Below, in pieces: positions 1 through 7,215 of a stretch of DNA of 17,803 nt (position 1 is the stretch's first letter; every line of letters begins with the position of its first letter). The DNA comes from Candidatus Bipolaricaulota bacterium (GTDB lineage Bacteria; Bipolaricaulota; Bipolaricaulia; Bipolaricaulales; Bipolaricaulaceae), in the NCBI GenBank assembly GCA_025060555.1, contig JANXBC010000021.1, forward strand, positions 1-17,803, in the 5' to 3' direction. Under the pieces are notes generated by a model. That model worked only from the letters and a program-made list of their open reading frames with translations. It made no database searches and was not told the origin of the DNA. The position numbers and the translations under genes were made by a program.

Positions 1-183
1 CATGACGACGAGTACATCCAAATCGGTGAGGAGATCCCTTTGCCCCCGGGCGTAGGAGCCAAAGAGGATGACACGCTCCACTTCGGGAAGGCCCGCCAGG
101 ACCTCCCTCACCCGCTCCACAGACTTCTCCAGTTCCTCCACATATTTCCGGCGCTTTTCCAAAAGGCTCATGAGTCTTGCCAT
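1..183 (-). CDS. MNT-type nucleotidyltransferase domain protein (3' end beyond the window)
   Basis: Only the first 61 residues are in the window; the gene continues past position 1. Reading the reverse complement from ATG at 183 gives a charged helical N-terminus (about residues 5-30) followed by RVILFGSYARG and, ten residues after the Gly-Ser, DLDVLVVM. This is the GSX10DXD metal/nucleotide-binding signature of minimal nucleotidyltransferases (G42-S43, D54, D56). Such proteins are usually antitoxins of HEPN toxins and in one studied pair act by AMPylating the toxin. No Shine-Dalgarno site precedes ATG 183; an in-frame ATG at 171 is an alternative. It is divergent from the HEPN gene at 291. 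Its own HEPN partner, if any, would lie outside the window. The family call is firm; the function is inferred. Confidence 0.8.
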   Translation of the reverse strand, partial: MARLMSLLEKRRKYVEELEKSVERVREVLAGLPEVERVILFGSYARGQRDLLTDLDVLVVM

Positions 184-202
184 TGTACCGCGCGTACCGC
201 GG
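184..202. repeat. 9-bp tandem repeat / short inverted repeat before the MNT gene
   Basis: The sequence holds two adjacent copies of nGTACCGCG (184-192 and 193-201). Within them, CCGCG (188-192) and CGCGG (198-202) form a perfect 5-bp inverted repeat with a 5-bp spacer. It abuts the start codon of the - strand MNT gene, where an operator or leader hairpin would sit. No function is demonstrated. Confidence 0.4.
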
Positions 203-259
203 AACAAGCGGGCAACTTAGAAGTCCCCGCTTACTTTATAGGCTCACAACCCAAGCCAG

Positions 260-293
260 CATGGCCAGGCCAGGTTAACATTGTCCGGCCATG
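260..293. promoter_or_regulatory. Inverted repeat spanning the HEPN start codon, with a possible -10 element
   Basis: CATGGCC (260-266) and GGCCATG (287-293) form a perfect 7-bp inverted repeat with a 20-bp spacer; the right arm contains the HEPN start codon. Between the arms, TAACAT at 275-280 resembles a -10 hexamer and lies 10 nt before the ATG, which would give an almost leaderless mRNA. No convincing -35 is visible. A toxin-antitoxin complex binding here would autoregulate, but that is inference. Confidence 0.3.
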
Positions 294-683
294 GAGCGAA
301 GTCGAGATTGGATGGACCAAGCGGAGGGCGATCTCCTGCACGCCAAAAGCGACGCCGAGCGCGGCTTTTACGAATGGAGTTGTTTTTCCTCTCAGCAGGC
401 AGCAGAAAAGGCGGTGAAAGCGGTATTCCAACGCTTGGGCGGCGAGGCTTGGGGGCACTCCGTGGCCGATCTTTTACGCGAGCTCGCGCGGTATCGCCCC
501 GTGCCTGGTGAGCTCATGCAAGCCGCATTGGAACTGGATAAGGCCTATATCCCAGCGCGGTACCCCAATGCCCATCCCTCGGGATCGCCCAGACGGCGCT
601 ACACAAAAGAGGAAGCGCTGCGCCTCATCGGCCATGCCGAACAAATCCTCCGGTTCTGTCAGGATCTTTTGGCCCAGGCTTAG
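291..683 (+). CDS. HEPN domain protein, probable RNase toxin of a HEPN/MNT pair
   Basis: A 130-residue all-helical protein of the HEPN family. The first helix (residues 1-25) leads into CFSSQQAAEKAVKA (31-44), the family's characteristic helix, then GHSVADLL (55-62). YIPARYPNAH (86-95) contains the RX4-6H motif (R90, H95) that forms the RNase centre in HEPN toxins. Length is typical. The conserved start fits ATG 291, but no Shine-Dalgarno site precedes it, so it may be leaderless. An MNT nucleotidyltransferase gene overlaps or closely follows its 3' end, the classic toxin-antitoxin order. Many pairs of this type were annotated only as substrate-binding/nucleotidyltransferase proteins before the toxin role was recognised. 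The HepT-type RX4HXY motif is incomplete, because position +2 after the His is Ser (S97). Domain call is strong; toxicity is inferred. Confidence 0.85.
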   Translation: MERSRDWMDQAEGDLLHAKSDAERGFYEWSCFSSQQAAEKAVKAVFQRLGGEAWGHSVADLLRELARYRPVPGELMQAALELDKAYIPARYPNAHPSGSPRRRYTKEEALRLIGHAEQILRFCQDLLAQA

Positions 684-984
684 CCGGGAGGAGCTCCTTC
701 GGCTTTTGGCGGAGCGAATCCCTAAGCTTGCGGAAAAGCTTCCGTTGGTGCGGGTGGTGCTCTTCGGCTCGTACGCGCAGGGCACCTATGGGCCAGGAAG
801 CGATGTGGACCTCCTCGTGATCTATCGCGGCAAGCTTCGCGAGGACGCGTTTCGAGTGGTCTGGGAGACCTTGGACATCCCAGGACTTGAGCTCCATGTC
901 TATACCGAAGAGGAGTACGCAAAGCTCAAAGAGACCTTGGACCGCATGTGTTCCCCTGGGATCACGCTCTACCCCCTTGGGTAG
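634..984 (+). CDS. MNT-type nucleotidyltransferase, probable antitoxin partner of the HEPN protein
   Basis: A minimal nucleotidyltransferase. VVLFGSYAQG (41-50) followed by DVDLLVIY gives an exact GSX10DXD signature (G45-S46, D57, D59). The C-terminal part LELHVYTEEEY (86-96) is typical of the family. In known HEPN/MNT systems the MNT protein neutralises the HEPN RNase by binding and, in at least one case, by AMP transfer to a tyrosine. The start is uncertain. ATG 634 overlaps the HEPN gene by 50 bp, has no Shine-Dalgarno site and adds about 16 residues not expected in the family. TTG 706 has GGGAGGAG (686-693) 12 nt upstream, just after the HEPN stop at 681-683, which would suit translational coupling. 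It converges with galE, with a 56-bp gap. Confidence 0.82.
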   Translation: MPNKSSGSVRIFWPRLSREELLRLLAERIPKLAEKLPLVRVVLFGSYAQGTYGPGSDVDLLVIYRGKLREDAFRVVWETLDIPGLELHVYTEEEYAKLKETLDRMCSPGITLYPLG

Positions 985-1040
985 CATCTTTTTAGAGTAG
1001 CTCACGAGAAGCTTTGATTGACACAGGAAATGCCTTCTCC

Positions 1041-2030
1041 CTAAGGGCACTTGAAAGTCTTGCTAGATATCTTGAGCATCCATTGCCATGCCGTTTCCAC
1101 AATGGGCTCAAGGGTGGTGTACTGTGGTTTCCAACCAAGCTCTTTTTGGGCACGGGTAGGATCAGCCACAAGCACAGCCGGATCTCCGGGGCGGCGTGGT
1201 CCCTCCTGCACAGGGATTTTTCGCCCCGTCACCTTCCGGCAGACCGCGATCACCTCGCGCACAGAGTAGCCCCGGCCGATTCCGAGGTTATACACTTTGC
1301 TTTCCCCACCCCTCTCAAGGCGTTTGAGGGCAAGAACATGGGCCCTGGCGAGGTCCACAACATGGATGTAGTCCCGCACTCCAGTGCCATCAGGCGTCGC
1401 ATAATCGGTGCCGAAGATCTCCACATAGGGCCGCTTTCCAAGCGCGACCTCGAGGACAATGGGAATAAGATGCCTCTCAGGCTCATGCCACTCCCCGATC
1501 TCGCCCTCCGGATCCGAACCGGCGGCGTTGAAATAGCGCAGGGAGACGAAGAAGAAACCATAAGCCTGAGCATAATCGGCAAGAATTTCTTCGAACATGA
1601 GTTTGCTTTTTCCATAGGGGCTTTTTGGCCGCGTAGGGTGATCCTCGGGGATCGGGATTTTCTCCGGGTCGCCGTAGACCGCGGCGCTCGAGGAAAAGAC
1701 GATTCTCTTCACACCAAATGCCCGCATGGCCTCGAGGAGGTTTAGGCTGCCAAGGAGGTTCACGTCGTAGTAGCGGCCGGGGTCCGCCACCGACTCGGGG
1801 ACGGAAGTGAGGGCGGCGAAGTGCATCACGGCTTCGATCGGATGGCGCTCGAAAACTTCGCGCAGGGCTTGGCGATTGCGGATATCAGCGCGGACGAAAT
1901 GTTTGGTGAGCACGAATTGACGGTGGCCGCTGGAGAGGTCGTCCACCACGACCACCTCGTAGCCTGCGCGCAGAAGCTCCTTCACCGTGTGGCTCCCGAT
2001 GTAGCCTGCTCCACCGGTCACGAGGATCAT
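1041..2030 (-). CDS. galE: UDP-glucose 4-epimerase
   Basis: Interconverts UDP-glucose and UDP-galactose using bound NAD+ (Leloir pathway and supply of sugars for envelope polysaccharide). The 329-residue protein is an extended short-chain dehydrogenase: the Rossmann motif TGGAGYIGSH at 5-14, VVVVDDLSSG at 26-35, the catalytic Ser in VFSSSAAVYG (S115), the YXXXK pair in YGKSK (Y139, K143), LRYFNAAG at 164-171 and GTGVRDYIHVVDLA at 215-228. Length is near the family's usual 330-340. ATG 2030 is preceded by AAAGGAGG (2037-2044, read on the - strand), which overlaps the stop codon of the upstream nucleoside phosphorylase gene; the gap is 12 bp. It is the last gene of the - strand run. Paralogous 4-epimerases with other UDP-hexose specificity cannot be excluded. 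Confidence 0.93.
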   Translation of the reverse strand: MILVTGGAGYIGSHTVKELLRAGYEVVVVDDLSSGHRQFVLTKHFVRADIRNRQALREVFERHPIEAVMHFAALTSVPESVADPGRYYDVNLLGSLNLLEAMRAFGVKRIVFSSSAAVYGDPEKIPIPEDHPTRPKSPYGKSKLMFEEILADYAQAYGFFFVSLRYFNAAGSDPEGEIGEWHEPERHLIPIVLEVALGKRPYVEIFGTDYATPDGTGVRDYIHVVDLARAHVLALKRLERGGESKVYNLGIGRGYSVREVIAVCRKVTGRKIPVQEGPRRPGDPAVLVADPTRAQKELGWKPQYTTLEPIVETAWQWMLKISSKTFKCP

Positions 2031-2042
2031 GGGAAGCCTCCT

Positions 2043-2858
2043 TTATGCAGGGAGACGGGGGATAAGGGCAGAAAGAAGGCGGCCAAGCTCCGCAGCCTTG
2101 TTTTGGGTTACCGCCAGGACTTCTTCGTGGGAGAGGGGTCGCGGCGAGACACCGGCGGCGAAGTTGGTAACTACAGAGATCCCGAGGACCTGCATTCCCG
2201 CATGGCGGGCGGCGATGACCTCGGGCACGGTGGACATGCCCACGAGGTCCGCACCCCAGGCGCGGAAGGCCCGGATCTCCGCCGGCGTCTCATACGAAGG
2301 CCCCAGGGCCGCCAAGTAAACACCCTCTTTCAGACTGATCCCAAGCTCTGCTCCCACCTCCCGGGCAAGCTTGCGCAGCGCGGGGTCGTAGGCTTGGGAC
2401 ATATCGGGGAAGCGCGGGCCAAGCTCCGGAAGGTTTGGCCCCCGCAAAGGATTCACGCCCAGGAAATTTATGTGGTCGGAGATAAGGACGATGTCGCCGG
2501 GGAAGAACCCGTAGCGGATCCCACCGGCGGCATTGGTGATGACGAGGATTTTCACCCCGGCCAAGGCATAGGCCCGTACGGGAAAAACTAGATCAGCGGG
2601 GTCATAGCCCTCGTAGTAGTGGATGCGGCCGCGCTGGATGAGCACTTCTTTCCCGCCGAGCGTGCCCACGGCGACCTCACCCACATGGCCCTCCACCGTC
2701 GGCCTGGGAAAGCCCGGGATCTCCAGGAATTTCCGCCGCCGCTCCCCAGCTAAAGTTAGGATCCCTGAGAGCCCAGAGCCCAGTATCACCGCGACCTTGG
2801 GAGAACCCAATTCCTTTATGGCTTGTGCCGCTTCCTTTAGCCGTGCCACGTACTCCAT
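2043..2858 (-). CDS. punA: Purine nucleoside phosphorylase (trimeric type, 6-oxopurine specific)
   Basis: Phosphorolysis of inosine/guanosine to base and ribose-1-phosphate in purine salvage. The 271 residues match the trimeric PNP family: GSGLSG with phosphate-binding S28; GRIHYYEG (77-84), giving counterparts of human R84, H86 and Y88; TNAAGG (108-113); GPSYETPAEIRAF (186-198) with E190; and LVGMST (205-210). Asn at 232 in VVTNFAAG corresponds to human N243, the residue tied to 6-oxopurine preference, and H244 to human H257. ATG 2858 has a strong site, AAGGAGGAGGGG, directly upstream; the gap from radA is 25 bp. It lies between radA and galE. The related MTA phosphorylases differ at the Asn position, so PNP is preferred. 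Confidence 0.92.
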   Translation of the reverse strand: MEYVARLKEAAQAIKELGSPKVAVILGSGLSGILTLAGERRRKFLEIPGFPRPTVEGHVGEVAVGTLGGKEVLIQRGRIHYYEGYDPADLVFPVRAYALAGVKILVITNAAGGIRYGFFPGDIVLISDHINFLGVNPLRGPNLPELGPRFPDMSQAYDPALRKLAREVGAELGISLKEGVYLAALGPSYETPAEIRAFRAWGADLVGMSTVPEVIAARHAGMQVLGISVVTNFAAGVSPRPLSHEEVLAVTQNKAAELGRLLSALIPRLPA

Positions 2859-2883
2859 CCCCTCCTCCTTGGCGCAAGCTCAG

Positions 2884-4218
2884 CTATAAAAGTTCTAAGG
2901 CTTCCATGCCTTCCCGCAGAGTTTTGGCCCGCACCACTTCCAGGTCCAATTTCTTTGGGAGAGGCTGGTGGGCGACGATAGCGCGTCGGAACCCGAGTTT
3001 TGCCACCTCCTGGAGGCGTTCCGGTCCCTTGCGCACCGGGCGCAGATCCCCTGCCAACCCCACCTCACCTAGGATCACTGTGTCCATGGGGATGGGCCGG
3101 TCGCGGAGGCTAGAGAGCACAGCGGCGCAAATCCCGAGATCCGCCGCGGGCTCAATGACCTCCAGCCCGCCCGCGACGGCGAGGTAGACGTCAAGGGCAC
3201 GAGTATGCACGCCCAGGTGTTTTTCGATGACGGCCAAAAGGACAAGGGTGCGGTTCAGATCGAGGCCAGCCATGCGCCGCTGCGGCGGCCCATACCCTCC
3301 CGAAGGGGTCACCAACGCTTGCACCTCCACAAGGAGGGTGCGTGTGCCCTCTAAAACAGGGACGATCGCGGTGCCCGGCCTCGGCGTCGCCTCCTTGGAC
3401 ACAAAGAAAAGCGAAGGATTGGGCACCTCTACCAGGCCCTTTCCCGTCATCTCCAGGACCGCGACCTCAGCGGTGGAGCCGTAGCGGTTCTTCACGCAGC
3501 GGAGGATGCGGAGATCCCCTTCACGGATGCCCTCCAAATACACGGCCACATCCACGAGGTGCTCCACCGTTTTTGGTCCGGCGAAGCCGCCCTCCTTCGT
3601 GATGTGGGAAACGAGGAAGGTCAGGATGCCCGCGGTCTTGGCTACCCGCGAAAGTTGAGCTGCCGATTCCCGGACCTGCGCGAGGCTCCCCACTTCCCCG
3701 CCTTGGGGATCAGCCAAAACGGTCTGCAGAGAGTCCACGACCAGGGCGACCGGGGCCACGCGGCTCACCGCGTTGAGGATGGCCAAGAGATCCTGAGTGG
3801 AGAGGAGGTAGAGGTTTGGGCTTTCCCGGCCGAGGCGCTGGGCCCGAAGCTTCACTTGCGACGGAGCCTCCTCCCCGGAGACATAAAGGACTTTTCCGTA
3901 GCGATCGGCGATGTTCGCCGCAAGCTCAAGAAGAAGCGTGGATTTTCCGATGCCTGGCTCGCCGCCGAACAGGACCACCGCCCCTGGGACAAGGCCACCA
4001 AGGACGCGGTCCACTTCGGGCATGCCGGTGGAGAGGCGCTCCGGGGGCGGGGCGGGGACTTCCGGAAGAGGTTTTGGCGGCTCCGGCGCCACAAGCTCGG
4101 GAGGGATTGAGGATGGAGTCTCCTTCTCCTCCGCGAAAGTCCCGTACTCACCACATTGGGGACAGCGGCCAAGCCATTTTGGCGAACGATAACCGCAGGC
4201 CTGGCACCGGAAACTCAT
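2884..4218 (-). CDS. radA: DNA repair/recombination protein RadA (Sms)
   Basis: A RecA-like ATPase that drives branch migration of recombination intermediates. In the 444 residues: a C4 zinc finger at the N-terminus (C5, C8, C19, C22), a Pro-rich linker (about 36-60), Walker A GEPGIGKS (86-93), Walker B VALVVDS (157-163), the RadA-specific KNRYG motif (243-247; family KNRFG), and a C-terminal Lon-protease-like domain (about 285-444) with ALDVYLAVAGGL and GEVGLAGDLRPV. All key residues look intact. The start ATG 4218 overlaps the clpC stop in an ATGA (4-bp overlap), with GGAAGGG just upstream. The clpC-radA order is also found in Bacillus, where both are in one operon. Confidence 0.96.
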   Translation of the reverse strand: MSFRCQACGYRSPKWLGRCPQCGEYGTFAEEKETPSSIPPELVAPEPPKPLPEVPAPPPERLSTGMPEVDRVLGGLVPGAVVLFGGEPGIGKSTLLLELAANIADRYGKVLYVSGEEAPSQVKLRAQRLGRESPNLYLLSTQDLLAILNAVSRVAPVALVVDSLQTVLADPQGGEVGSLAQVRESAAQLSRVAKTAGILTFLVSHITKEGGFAGPKTVEHLVDVAVYLEGIREGDLRILRCVKNRYGSTAEVAVLEMTGKGLVEVPNPSLFFVSKEATPRPGTAIVPVLEGTRTLLVEVQALVTPSGGYGPPQRRMAGLDLNRTLVLLAVIEKHLGVHTRALDVYLAVAGGLEVIEPAADLGICAAVLSSLRDRPIPMDTVILGEVGLAGDLRPVRKGPERLQEVAKLGFRRAIVAHQPLPKKLDLEVVRAKTLREGMEALELL

Positions 4219-6626
4219 TCGCCCTTCCGGACCAGGATCTCCCCGTCTTGGGCCCCGACGATGATCTTGCAGCCATCCGGAAATTCATGAGATAGGATCT
4301 TCTCGGCGATGGGGTCCTCAAGGAGGCGCTCGATGGTGCGGCGCATGGGCCGGGCCCCGTACTTCTCGTCGTAGCCCCGGCTGATCAGGACCTCCAGGGC
4401 CGCGGGCTCCACCGTAAGCTCGATTTGATGCTCATCCCACAGGCGCTTCCGTAGCCGACTGATCATGAGCTCAGCGATGGCCTGCACCTGCTCTTTCGTG
4501 AGGGGGTGGAAAACGATGATGTCGTCGAGTCGATTTAGGAATTCGGGCTTGAAGACCTTGCGCACCTCGCCCATCACCCGGCTTTTCATATCCTGATAGG
4601 CCTCCTCCGACTCAATATCCGCGGTAGCAAAGCCCAAGGAGGTCTTGTCCGTGATGAGCTTGCTCCCGATGTTAGAGGTCATGATGATCACGGTATTACG
4701 GAAATCGACCTTGCGGCCCTGGGAGTCGGTGAGGACGCCATCGTCCATGACCTGGAGGAGGATGTTGAACACATCGGGATGGGCTTTCTCGATCTCATCG
4801 AAGAGGACCACGGAGTAGGGGCGGCGGCGCACGGCCTCCGTGAGCTCCCCGGCTTCCTCATAGCCCACATAACCCGGGGGCGCGCCGATCAGGCGGGAGA
4901 CGGAGAAGCGCTCCATGTACTCGGACATGTCAATGCGGATGAGGGCATCCTCATCGCCGAAGAGGAATTCGGCGAGGGTGCGGGCAAGCTCGGTTTTGCC
5001 CACGCCAGTGGGGCCAAGGAAGAGGAAGCAGCCGATGGGCCGACGGGGATCTTTGATGCCCGCGTAGGCCCGGCGGATGGCCCGCGCTACTGCCTTCACC
5101 GCCTCGTCCTGCCCCACCAGCCGCTCATGGATCTTCTCCTCCATCTTGAGGAGGCGAACGGTGTCCTCCTCCTGAAGGTGATGCACTGGGATTCCGGTCC
5201 AGGCGGAGACGGTTTGGGCCACGTGCTCGGCGGTGACCACTGGCACCACCGGCTCGGTCTGGTTTTCCTCAAACTGTTTTAGTTCCTCCACGAGTTTTTC
5301 CCGCTCATCCCGCAGCTTTGCGGCCAGTTCATAGTTCTGCTCAGCTACCGCCGCCTCCTCTTCCTCCTCAAGCTTGGAGATCTCCGCCAAAAGTTCGCGG
5401 GCCTCAGGCGGAAGTTCTGTGGCCTCGAGCCGAATGCGCGCGGCCGTCTCGTCGATAAGATCGATGGCTTTATCGGGCAGGAAATGCTCGGTGATGTAGC
5501 GGTCCGCCAGGCGTGCCGCTTGCCAGAGGGCCTCGTCGGTGATGCGCACTCCGTGGTGCTCCTCATAGCGAGGCCGCAGTCCCTGGAGGATTTTGAACGT
5601 ATCCTCAACAGAGGGCTCCTCCACGTAAACCACTTTGAACCGACGTTTTAAAGCCGGGTCCTTTTCGATGGTTTTTCGGTAGTCGTCGGGCGTGGAGGTG
5701 CCGATGCACTGAATGGCTCCGGAGGCCAAAGGCGGCTTTAGGATGGCGGAGGCATCGATGGCCCCCTCCGCGCCGCCCGCGCCCACCACAGTGTGAAGCT
5801 CATCCACGAAGAGGATGATGTTCCCCGCGGACATGACTTGATTGAGGATGGCTTTGAGGCGTTGTTCGAACTCCCCGCGGTATTTTGTGCCCGCCACGAT
5901 CGCGGCCATGTCGAGCTCGATGATCTCTTTGTCAGCAAGAAGGGATGGAACTTCCCCGCGGGCAATGCGCTGGGCCAACCCCTCCACGATCGCGGTCTTC
6001 CCCACGCCGGCCTCGCCCACCAGGACAGGGTTGTTCTTCTTTCGCCGGCAGAGGATCTCGATGACCCGCTCCAATTCCCGCTCTCGGCCGATGACGGGGT
6101 CGAGGAGGCCGGCGGCGGCTTCCTCCACGAGGTTCCGCCCAAATTCCCCAAGCTCGCCGGGTAGACGCGCGGTGGCGGTGCGCACGCGGGGGCTGCCACG
6201 CCGGGGCGCGAAGTATTCGCGTACGGTGCGCAAGTCCACTCCATGGGCCCGCAGGATCTCCGCGGCTGTACATTCCCCCTCCCGCAGGACAGCGAAGAGA
6301 AGATGCTCAGGTTCGATGGTCTCTGCCCCATCCCGGCGAGCTTCCTCGTAGGCAAGCTTCATCACCCTTTTTAGGCGTTGCGTGGGCTCCAGCTCGTCGG
6401 GCGAGACGTAGATGCGGCCGCGCCCCTTTTGCCGCTCCACATAGCGGGCCACCCGGTCATAGGTGAGGCCCTTGGAGATGAGGAACCGGCCGATGCGGCT
6501 GCCCTCATTGCGCAACGCCGCGAGGAGAAGGTGCTCCGTGCCCACATAGCGGTGGCGCCACTCCGCGGCCTCCTCCTGGGCTTGGGCCAGAAGCTTCATG
6601 GACTCCTTGGAGAACTTCTCGTACAT
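4215..6626 (-). CDS. clpC: ATP-dependent Clp protease ATPase subunit ClpC
   Basis: A hexameric AAA+ unfoldase feeding substrates to ClpP. The 803 residues carry the double Clp N-domain (about 1-140), NBD1 with Walker A GEAGVGKT (204-211), pore loop GTKYRGEFE (246-254) and Walker B ILFVDE (271-276), a UVR coiled-coil segment (about 418-452) that marks ClpC rather than ClpA/ClpB, and NBD2 with Walker A GPTGVGKT (538-545) and Walker B VVLFDE (606-611). LGF at 664-666 fits the ClpP-docking loop, so the protein should work with a protease not encoded here. The open frame extends upstream to 6758, but ATG 6626 is chosen: it has GGAAGGAG 9 nt upstream and gives the conserved MYEKFSKESMK start. The gap from pth is 22 bp. 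No CtsR/McsA/McsB genes are adjacent, unlike in Bacillus. Confidence 0.96.
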   Translation of the reverse strand: MYEKFSKESMKLLAQAQEEAAEWRHRYVGTEHLLLAALRNEGSRIGRFLISKGLTYDRVARYVERQKGRGRIYVSPDELEPTQRLKRVMKLAYEEARRDGAETIEPEHLLFAVLREGECTAAEILRAHGVDLRTVREYFAPRRGSPRVRTATARLPGELGEFGRNLVEEAAAGLLDPVIGRERELERVIEILCRRKKNNPVLVGEAGVGKTAIVEGLAQRIARGEVPSLLADKEIIELDMAAIVAGTKYRGEFEQRLKAILNQVMSAGNIILFVDELHTVVGAGGAEGAIDASAILKPPLASGAIQCIGTSTPDDYRKTIEKDPALKRRFKVVYVEEPSVEDTFKILQGLRPRYEEHHGVRITDEALWQAARLADRYITEHFLPDKAIDLIDETAARIRLEATELPPEARELLAEISKLEEEEEAAVAEQNYELAAKLRDEREKLVEELKQFEENQTEPVVPVVTAEHVAQTVSAWTGIPVHHLQEEDTVRLLKMEEKIHERLVGQDEAVKAVARAIRRAYAGIKDPRRPIGCFLFLGPTGVGKTELARTLAEFLFGDEDALIRIDMSEYMERFSVSRLIGAPPGYVGYEEAGELTEAVRRRPYSVVLFDEIEKAHPDVFNILLQVMDDGVLTDSQGRKVDFRNTVIIMTSNIGSKLITDKTSLGFATADIESEEAYQDMKSRVMGEVRKVFKPEFLNRLDDIIVFHPLTKEQVQAIAELMISRLRKRLWDEHQIELTVEPAALEVLISRGYDEKYGARPMRRTIERLLEDPIAEKILSHEFPDGCKIIVGAQDGEILVRKGE

Positions 6627-6648
6627 GCTTTGTTGCTCCTTCCGAGGA

Positions 6649-7215
6649 TTATACCGGCCGTGCCGGGCGCCTCCGAGAGAAGGCGTCGAGGGCCACAGAA
6701 AGGCCGTTTTCCAAGAAAATGCTGGCCAATTCCGCGGCAAAGTCACAGGCCTCCGCAAGGACCAGCGCCTCTTCGGGTTTGGGCGGAGAAAGGACGAAGT
6801 CCCTAAGATCGGTGTTCGGCGGAGGAGCGCCGATTCCTATTCGTAGCCGCGGCACATCTTCCGTTCCCAGCGCGAACAACACGGATTGCATCCCGCGGTG
6901 TGTACCTGGGCCGCCAGCTGGCCGCAGCCGCACCTCCCCCAGGGGAAGGTCCACGTCATCGTAGACGATGAGCAGTTCCCCTGGGGAAAGGGAAAACCGG
7001 CGGCAGAGCTCGGCCACAGCCTGGCCGGAGAGGTTCATGAACGTAAGCGGCCGCAAAAGGAGGGCTTCCCCCTTTTGAAAGACTTCGCCCCAGGGAAAAA
7101 TTTCCTTGGTCCAGTGGTTTTTCTTGAGGAGTCGCTCGAGGACCCAGAAGCCTAGGTTGTGGCGAGTGGCCGCATAGGTGGGGCCAGGGTTTCCCAGGCC
7201 AACGACCGCCCTCAA
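6649..7215 (-). CDS. pth: Peptidyl-tRNA hydrolase
   Basis: Releases tRNA from peptidyl-tRNAs dropped by stalled ribosomes. The 188-residue product has the family motifs VVGLGNPG (4-11), catalytic H19 in ATRHNLGF, RPLTFMNLSG (55-64), YDDVDLPLG (85-93) and GGPGTHRGMQS (101-111). The last motif is normally GGHNGL-like; the position of the tRNA-binding Asn (E. coli N114) is Arg107 here. The start is TTG 7215, sharing TTGA with the rplY stop (4-bp overlap); translation is probably coupled, as only a weak AAGAG precedes it. Position between rplY (ctc) and the next gene matches Bacillus, where this gene (spoVC) follows ctc. Confidence 0.95.
   Translation of the reverse strand: MRAVVGLGNPGPTYAATRHNLGFWVLERLLKKNHWTKEIFPWGEVFQKGEALLLRPLTFMNLSGQAVAELCRRFSLSPGELLIVYDDVDLPLGEVRLRPAGGPGTHRGMQSVLFALGTEDVPRLRIGIGAPPPNTDLRDFVLSPPKPEEALVLAEACDFAAELASIFLENGLSVALDAFSRRRPARPV

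Noticed and set aside
985..1040. A terminator between the converging MNT and galE genes
   Set aside because: Only 4-bp palindromic pieces and a short T run are present; no stable GC-rich hairpin with a U tract on either strand.
6627..6758. A 44-residue extension of ClpC upstream of ATG 6626
   Set aside because: It overlaps pth and precedes the strong ribosome-binding site; ClpC proteins begin at MYEKFS-like sequence.
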